DNA of 64,000 nt, taken from assembly GCF_015910445.1 (NCBI RefSeq), contig NZ_CP048882.1, positions 5,391,501-5,455,500 on the forward strand. The letters are read 5' to 3'. This stretch comes from Streptomyces bathyalis. Its GTDB lineage: Bacteria; Actinomycetota; Actinomycetes; Streptomycetales; Streptomycetaceae. Both the position numbers and the translations under genes were made by a program. Below are positions 59,072-64,000 of the stretch, in pieces. Every line of letters begins with the position of its first letter. Within the stretch, counting starts at the first letter, position 1. The notes beneath the pieces are model-generated. The model ran no database searches and was not told the origin of the DNA. It saw nothing but the letters and a program-made list of their open reading frames with translations.

Positions 59072-59791
59072 TCAGGCGGCGCCCTTCTCCTTCAGCGTCC
59101 GCAGAACCTGCCGCGCGGTGTCGGCGCTGGACTGCGGGTTCTGGCCGGTGACCAGGTTGCCGTCGGCGACGACCTTGCTCGTCCAGGCCGGACCGGTCTC
59201 GACGAGGGCGCCGAGCTCACGGAGCCTGCTCTCCACGAAGTACGGCACCGACTCGCCGAGTCCGCCCTGCCGCTCCTCCTCGTCGGTGAAGACCGTGAGC
59301 CTGCGGCCCGCGAAGGGAAAGCCCTCGCCGGCCTCCTCGCCGCTGGTGCTGAGTACTCCCGCGGGACCGTGGCACAGCGCAGCGACGACCTTGCCGCTCC
59401 GGTCCGTCTCCCTGAGCAGACGGGCGAGGTCCGCGTCCTGAGCCAGGTCCTCCATGGGGCCGTGACCGCCGGGGATGTAGACCCCGTCGTAGTCGGCGGC
59501 CCGCAGGTCGCCGAGGGCGAGCGGCTTGTCCAACTGGTCGGAGAGGCCCTCCAGATAGGCGCGGAACTCCTTCGCGGAGGGCTCGTCCACGTTGCCGCGC
59601 TCGTCGAGGCTGATCGGGTCGACGGTGGGCGGCACGCCGCCGGGAGTGGCGATGTCCACGTCGATGCCTGCCTCACGCAGCACGCGGTGCGAGACGGCGA
59701 CCTCCTCGGCCCAGAAGCCGGTGGGGTGGGTCGTGCCGTCGGCGAGCGTGAGCCGGTCGGCGGCGGAGACGACCATCAGGATCTTTGCCAT
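59072..59791 (-). CDS. DJ-1/PfpI family (type 1 glutamine amidotransferase-like) protein
   Basis: 239-aa member of the Hsp31/YhbO-like branch. The nucleophile elbow is VVAALCHGPAGVL (C-H), with the conserved acid in PTGFWAEEVA and the GVYIPGGHGPMEDL loop. Such proteins are glyoxalase III, deglycase or chaperone-like stress factors. GAAGGAAG lies 8 bases before the ATG. Divergent from a LysR gene, which probably regulates it. Confidence 0.88.
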   Translation of the reverse strand: MAKILMVVSAADRLTLADGTTHPTGFWAEEVAVSHRVLREAGIDVDIATPGGVPPTVDPISLDERGNVDEPSAKEFRAYLEGLSDQLDKPLALGDLRAADYDGVYIPGGHGPMEDLAQDADLARLLRETDRSGKVVAALCHGPAGVLSTSGEEAGEGFPFAGRRLTVFTDEEERQGGLGESVPYFVESRLRELGALVETGPAWTSKVVADGNLVTGQNPQSSADTARQVLRTLKEKGAA

Positions 59792-59914
59792 GGCGGAAAC
59801 TTCCTTCTCTCGCTGTGTGGGTGTCCGTCCGTCGTCCACCTCAACACTCACGTCCCTCGGAATTCCTTCGCTAATCTGCGCTCTGCCATCAGTTTTCTTA
59901 TGACAGGAGCTTGC

Positions 59915-60823
59915 GTGCCGGACCTCGGCCTGCTGGCCACCTTCCTGGAGATCTACCGGGGCGGGTCGATCACGGCCGCCGCGGCCCGGCGCGGACTGAG
60001 CCAGCCCGCCGTCAGCGGCCAACTCGCCCGCCTGGAGGAGCAGTTCGGCGAGCCGCTGTTCGTACGGTCACGCCGCGGTGCCGTCCCCACCGAGCGGGCC
60101 TACGAGCTGGCCCGGCGGATCGGCACCCACCTCGACGAGCTCAACGACGCCCTCGGCTCGGCGGGCGAGGGCCAGGCCGGCCACCGGGGCACGGTGCATC
60201 TGGCCGGACCGTCGGACCTGATGGCCATGCGCGTGGTGCCCGCGCTCGCCCCGCTGACCGCCCGTGGCCTGCGGCTGAGGATCACCCTCGGTCTGGCGGA
60301 GGAACTGCTGGCGGCGCTCGCCGCGGCCCGTGTCGACTTGGTGGTCTCCGCGGTGCGGCCACGGCTGGAGAACGTGGTGGCGACCCCGTTCGCGGACGAG
60401 GAGTTCCTTCTGGTCGGGCCGCCCGGCCTCGCCCGCACCGTCGACCAGGGCCGCCTCGCCGAGGAGCCGGTCCGTGCGCTGGCGCACCTGCCGCTCGTCG
60501 CGTACGGGGAGGAGCTGCCCATCGTCCGCCGGTACTGGCGCAGCGAGTTCGGCCGCCGCCCGCCGAACCCTCTCGCCGTGACGGTTCCCGATCTGCGCGC
60601 GGTGCTCGCCGCCGTGATCGCGGGCGCCGGAGTGTCCGTGCTTCCGCGCTATCTCGCCGAACCGGCGCTCGCGTCCGGCTCCGTGGAGACGCTGCACCAG
60701 CCGCAGGTGCGCCCGCTGAACACCCTGTATCTGGCCGCACGCGCCGGGGCCCCCGCCAATCCCGCCGCGGCCGTCGTCCGGCGGCAGCTGGCCGAGCGTT
60801 CGCGGGAGTGGGATCTGCTGTAG
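59915..60823 (+). CDS. LysR family transcriptional regulator
   Basis: 302 aa. The N-terminal winged helix (LLATFLEIYRGGSITAAAARRGLSQPAVSGQLARLEEQFGEPLFVR) is standard, and an effector domain of the PBP fold follows (GTVHLAGPSDLMAMRVVPALAPL). The start GTG 59915 (VPDLGLL) follows AGGAG at 5 bases; an upstream in-frame ATG at 59900 would overlap that site. The 123-base gap to the divergent DJ-1 gene holds GGAATTCC at about 59860, a possible binding core. It probably controls the DJ-1-like gene and itself. Confidence 0.9.
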   Translation: MPDLGLLATFLEIYRGGSITAAAARRGLSQPAVSGQLARLEEQFGEPLFVRSRRGAVPTERAYELARRIGTHLDELNDALGSAGEGQAGHRGTVHLAGPSDLMAMRVVPALAPLTARGLRLRITLGLAEELLAALAAARVDLVVSAVRPRLENVVATPFADEEFLLVGPPGLARTVDQGRLAEEPVRALAHLPLVAYGEELPIVRRYWRSEFGRRPPNPLAVTVPDLRAVLAAVIAGAGVSVLPRYLAEPALASGSVETLHQPQVRPLNTLYLAARAGAPANPAAAVVRRQLAERSREWDLL

Positions 60824-60906
60824 GCGCGGCGCCGGACAGCACGGGCCGCCGTCCCGGCGGGGCGGTGAGTGGCCGCCGTGGGCGCTCCCTCCCTCCCGTA
60901 CGACGA

Positions 60907-60941
60907 AGGTCCCGGGACGCTCGGTGAGCGTCCCGGGACCT
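60907..60941. terminator. 16-bp bidirectional terminator
   Basis: AGGTCCCGGGACGCTC (60907-60922) pairs perfectly with its complement at 60926-60941 around a 3-base loop, between convergent genes. Confidence 0.88.
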
Positions 60942-60963
60942 CCGGACGAAGCGGATGAGGCCC

Positions 60964-63072
60964 TCAGGCCGTGACCTGGTCGGCCTCCTCCGGGTCGGCA
61001 GGGATCCCGCCGTTCCCCGCGGCCTCCAGCTCGGCTTCCTCCGCCGCCTCCTGGGCCTCGGTCTCGCGCTGCCCGGGGATGTCGTTCGTGCGGCGGGCGA
61101 CGCGCTCGTTGCGAGCCGTCGTGGCCTCGCACAGGTCGGCCGCCGCCTTGTTGAAGCGAGCCATCGACGGCGGGTCCGAGGGACCGAGAAGGTGGACCTT
61201 CAGCTCCGCACGGGCCTTGGCGAGAGCGTCCTTGGACGTGTCGCGCACCGCCTCCAGCAGAGCGGGCACCTCCTCCGCCCCGGGGGAGAGGATCGTGGCG
61301 GCACGCACCGTCGGGAACCCGGCCCGGAACTCGTCCTCGGTCAGACCGCTGGTGTTGGCGACCGCGTAGGGCTTCTCACTCGTCAGATAGTCCGAGACGA
61401 CGGACGAGACGTCGGAGATGAGCAGGTCGGACTGGTTGAAGCAGGTGTAGATCGTCGGCCGCGGACCGGTGATGATCTGGTGCTCCCACTCCGGCAGCGA
61501 GGCCCAGTTGGCGGCCTCCCAGGCGGCGGTGGCGGCCGCCACACGCTCGGCCCTGTCCGTCTCCGGCGTGGACTGGAGCATCATCCGCTCCACCTCGTCC
61601 GCGCCACGGCGGAAGGCGGTGGTCGTCAGCTCGTCCAGTTCGCGCACGCGGCGCTCCAGTTCGGCCCCGGTCTCGGGGCCGGGACGCTCGCCGGAGCGCT
61701 TCGAGTTCGCCTCGACGATCATCTCCTGGATGCGGGCGTTGGCCGCGCCCGCGCGGGGGTCGACCGAGCCGGTCATCGGGTGCGGCTTGTACAGCAGCCG
61801 CACGCCCGGGTCCGCCAGCAGGGCACGGACGATGTTCTCGCCGGCCAGGATGATCGAGGTGTTTCCGGGGTCGTTCGTCCAGCCTTCCCAGGTGGGCGCG
61901 TACAGGACGGTGGTGTACTTGCCCGCCGGCGGGCCGGAGTACGGCTCGATGGGGGAGAGCTGCGGGCGGCCGACCTCGACCACGTCACGGTCGTCCACGC
62001 CGATGTCGGCGAGCTGGTAGCGCTCGCGGGCGGCGGGCCCGGCGACCCAGACCTCGTCGTAGGCCTTGGCGTAGGGGTTGCAGGAGGAGAGTTTGTCGCT
62101 CTCACCGTGGTTGATGAAGGCGTGCTTGATCGTGGGGATGCGCAGCACCTGCGACGTCTTGCCCGAGTTCGCCGGGTGCAGCATCACCTTCAGCGTCGAG
62201 TGCTCCAGGTGCATCAGGTGAGCGACCTTCGGGATGCAGATGATCGGGACGTCCGTCGCCTCGATCTTCTGCACCATGAAGCGCTCGCGGAGCACGATGA
62301 TCGGATTCCCGTCGAGCTGGGCGAGCGTGGAGAGCCACATGTTCGCCTGGTACGCGGAGGTGGTGCCGCCGGAGAAGTACATGCCGACGGTGGGCTTGTA
62401 CTCGGCCAGCCAGCGGCCGAGCCACTCCAGCGCCTGCTGCTCGTTCGCGTGCCGCTTCTTCGGCAGCATCCAGGTGCCCAGGTAGACGGCGCCGCCGAGG
62501 GAGAGCGCGATGCTCAGGCCGAGGCCGATGATGCCCCAGACCTCGGAGGCCAGGGCTGCGCTGAGCATCAGCCCGACGGTGCCGGGGATGGAGAACCGCA
62601 GCAGGCGGCGGCTGGGCTGGCGGGCCAGCAGACGCGGCGGCGCGATCGTCAGCCGCAGGTCCGAGGCGTCGATGTTGCGGGTGAGGATCGGCAGAGTGCG
62701 GCTGCGTCGCACGAACTGGGCGACGGCCTGGCACAGGAAGTGGGTCGCGTAGGCGGCCAGCAGCAGAAGCGTCAGGGGGCGCTCGATGTCCGGCGGGACG
62801 TCGGGGATGCGCACCAGACCGATGACGATGAGCATGTCGCGCAGCAGCTGGCGGGTCGTGACGTCGAAACGGACCTTGCCGAGCAGGGCGAGCAGGCCGG
62901 GCTGTTTGTGCGTGAGATAGATGTCGAGCGTGATCCCCGCCAACGAGGCGACGATGAAGACGGGCACGTTCGGCAGCAGCGCGCCCGCGAGCTGTGCGGC
63001 GTAGAAGACCGACAGCGCGAGCAGCGCCGTCAGCTGGACGGCGCGTCGGGGGGAGAGACCGGCAGAGGGCAC
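60964..63072 (-). CDS. TagF-like membrane glycerophosphotransferase (teichoic-acid-type)
   Basis: 702-aa integral membrane protein. About six helices in the first 230 residues are followed by a GT-B-like CDP-glycerol glycerophosphotransferase region: PTVGMYFSGGTTSAYQANMWL, IKHAFINHGESDKLSSCNP, YTTVLYAPTWEGW (conserved P-T-W/R), LLYKPHPMTG (K-x-H-P) and the SD-x-S-S-V-x-x-D box in LLISDVSSVVSDYL. The C-terminus is an Ala/Glu-rich tail. TagF-like enzymes near proB/proA in S. coelicolor make spore-wall polydiglycosylphosphate, so the same role is possible; that is inference from family and place. The start GTG 63072 has AGGAG 9 bases upstream. Confidence 0.85.
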   Translation of the reverse strand: MPSAGLSPRRAVQLTALLALSVFYAAQLAGALLPNVPVFIVASLAGITLDIYLTHKQPGLLALLGKVRFDVTTRQLLRDMLIVIGLVRIPDVPPDIERPLTLLLLAAYATHFLCQAVAQFVRRSRTLPILTRNIDASDLRLTIAPPRLLARQPSRRLLRFSIPGTVGLMLSAALASEVWGIIGLGLSIALSLGGAVYLGTWMLPKKRHANEQQALEWLGRWLAEYKPTVGMYFSGGTTSAYQANMWLSTLAQLDGNPIIVLRERFMVQKIEATDVPIICIPKVAHLMHLEHSTLKVMLHPANSGKTSQVLRIPTIKHAFINHGESDKLSSCNPYAKAYDEVWVAGPAARERYQLADIGVDDRDVVEVGRPQLSPIEPYSGPPAGKYTTVLYAPTWEGWTNDPGNTSIILAGENIVRALLADPGVRLLYKPHPMTGSVDPRAGAANARIQEMIVEANSKRSGERPGPETGAELERRVRELDELTTTAFRRGADEVERMMLQSTPETDRAERVAAATAAWEAANWASLPEWEHQIITGPRPTIYTCFNQSDLLISDVSSVVSDYLTSEKPYAVANTSGLTEDEFRAGFPTVRAATILSPGAEEVPALLEAVRDTSKDALAKARAELKVHLLGPSDPPSMARFNKAAADLCEATTARNERVARRTNDIPGQRETEAQEAAEEAELEAAGNGGIPADPEEADQVTA

Positions 63073-63583
63073 GGGACTGGACTCCTGGCAGGAGGTCGAG
63101 GGTCTGGACGGAAACCGGCCGGTGGGGGTGGCGGCCGTGGTCGACCACTGACCGTATGCCGGGCACGGGTGCGGTGACAATCTGCGTCGGGGTGTCCGGA
63201 GCCGATACGCGGACAAAGGTCATTATCCCCACCCGTCCACTGGTCGGAACGGATGAGCGGACCCGGCCGGTACTCCCGTAGATTGCGAAGACGGGGCTCC
63301 GGAACGCGTGTGAGGCGGCGCCGTGCGGAACGCCGCGGAATCAGCGGCACATCGGGACCGTACGTGACGCATCCGCACGGTGCGGGCCATACGGGGCGCA
63401 AGAAGCTCAAGAAGAACGGATACGTCTGTGCGGCACGGAACGCCCAGGCGTGACAGAGGAACAGGCAGGCAGCGGGACGTGGGCACCAGTACGGCAGCGG
63501 GCTCGGGCGACTCCGGCAGGGACGACTCCGCGACGGGCACCCGTGGCGCACCGCACGGCGAGGGAAGCGGGGGACGCGCGGAC
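63073..63583. other. Intergenic region upstream of proB
   Basis: 511 bases between divergent genes. TAGATT at 63279-63284 could be a -10 for proB. A 66-residue Arg-rich frame at 63253-63453 has no support. In-frame GTGs at 63428 and 63479 could extend proB. Confidence 0.5.
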
Positions 63584-64000
63584 GTGACGGGTGCGCGGCG
63601 CATCGTCGTCAAGGTCGGATCCTCCTCGCTGACCACGGCCGCCGGCGGCCTGGACGCGGACCGCGTCGACGCGCTCGTCGACGTACTGGCCAAGCATGCA
63701 GGACCGGCGGACGGCGCGACGGGCTCCCCGCAGCGGGAGATCGTCCTCGTCTCCTCCGGCGCGATCGCGGCGGGTCTCGCGCCGCTGGGCCTGCCGAAGC
63801 GTCCCCGCGATCTGGCCCGTCAGCAGGCGGCGGCCAGCGTGGGGCAGGGGCTCCTGGTCGCCCGCTACACCGCCTCGTTCGCGCGCTACGGGCGCCGCGT
63901 CGGGCAGGTGCTGCTCACCTCCGACGACACCAGCCGGCGTGCCCACTACCGCAACGCCTACCGCACGTTGGAGCAGTTGCTGGCCATGGGCGCGGTGCCC
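63584..64000 (+). CDS. proB: Glutamate 5-kinase, 3' end cut by window edge
   Basis: First enzyme of proline biosynthesis, phosphorylating glutamate. The N-terminal amino acid kinase domain is visible: RRIVVKVGSSSLTTAAGGLD (phosphate loop), REIVLVSSGAIAAGLAPLGL, QAAASVGQGLLVARY, and GQVLLTSDDTSRRAHYRNAYRTL. About 139 residues of ~370 are present. GTG 63584 gives a family-like N-terminus; the in-frame GTG at 63479 would add 35 Gly/Ser/Thr-rich residues. Neither ribosome site is strong. The C-terminal half, and any PUA domain, lies beyond the window. Confidence 0.93.
   Translation, partial: MTGARRIVVKVGSSSLTTAAGGLDADRVDALVDVLAKHAGPADGATGSPQREIVLVSSGAIAAGLAPLGLPKRPRDLARQQAAASVGQGLLVARYTASFARYGRRVGQVLLTSDDTSRRAHYRNAYRTLEQLLAMGAVP

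Noticed and set aside
60955..63177. A 740-residue plus-strand frame opposite the TagF-like gene
   Set aside because: Low-complexity Arg/Gly/Val sequence without domains; the minus strand carries helices and the TagF boxes.
63253..63453. 66-residue Arg-rich frame upstream of proB
   Set aside because: Composition explains it; the start has no SD and the sequence overlaps the likely proB promoter.

Overview
The window is a stretch of a high-GC actinobacterial chromosome, almost certainly Streptomyces or a very close relative. The grounds are heavy G/C in third codon positions, many GTG starts, and a backbone in the Streptomyces order: rpiB-nei, tRNA-Gly, tRNA-Pro, tig, clpP1-clpP2-clpX, valS, folC-DUF4233-ndk, mreB-mreC-mreD-mrdA-rodA, a B12-type radical SAM gene, its DUF2344 partner, RNase E/G, rplU-rpmA, obg, and proB at the right edge. 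No phage, insertion sequence, CRISPR array or secondary-metabolite cluster is visible.

Layout. 1-9.6 kb: an amino-acid permease cut by the left edge, bioY with paired palindromes at its promoter, rpiB-nei, an Eis-type acetyltransferase, a membrane PP2C phosphatase, a membrane acyltransferase, a 64-residue membrane protein, tRNA-Gly and a beta-lactamase-fold serine hydrolase. 10.2-15 kb: tRNA-Pro and protein quality control (tig, clpP1, clpP2, clpX), with a ClgR operator before clpP1. 15-17 kb: two paralogous single-pass surface proteins. 17-22.4 kb: valS, folC, DUF4233, ndk. 22.6-28.9 kb: the spore-wall/shape cluster mreB to rodA. 29-36.3 kb: the two radical-SAM-linked genes, separated by an arsenate-type operon (ArsR-ArsC fusion, VOC protein, DHA2 exporter) and by a protein built on a 38-residue aromatic repeat. 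36.6-43.8 kb: RNase E/G, L21, L27, Obg. 44-63 kb is accessory: TfoX_N, an ArsR-SRPBCC fusion, a MatB-like deacetylase/glycosyltransferase with a Cys/Arg/Lys-rich partner, a GH18-like lipoprotein, DinB, a broken nucleotidyltransferase/MarR chimera, a GNAT remnant, an erythromycin-esterase-family enzyme, DUF1206, GNAT, S41 peptidase, a TetR/FAD-monooxygenase pair, a DJ-1/LysR pair, a TagF-like membrane transferase and the start of proB.

How it works together. Trigger factor and ClpXP handle nascent and damaged proteins. The Mre cluster drives wall synthesis, with likely envelope contributions from the MatB-like and TagF-like transferases. RNase E, Obg, L21 and L27 tie RNA decay to ribosome assembly. 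Several regulators sit beside their targets with visible operators (both ArsR fusions, TetR, putatively bioY).

The most unusual items are an 8-bp repeat tract that throws a MarR reading frame out of phase and would restore it at other copy numbers, the 38-residue repeat protein between the two radical-SAM genes, a likely CTG start on the DUF2344 gene, a recurring TANNNT-N5/7-start arrangement suggesting leaderless transcripts, and a regulator-enzyme fusion with an internal ribosome site at the domain junction.
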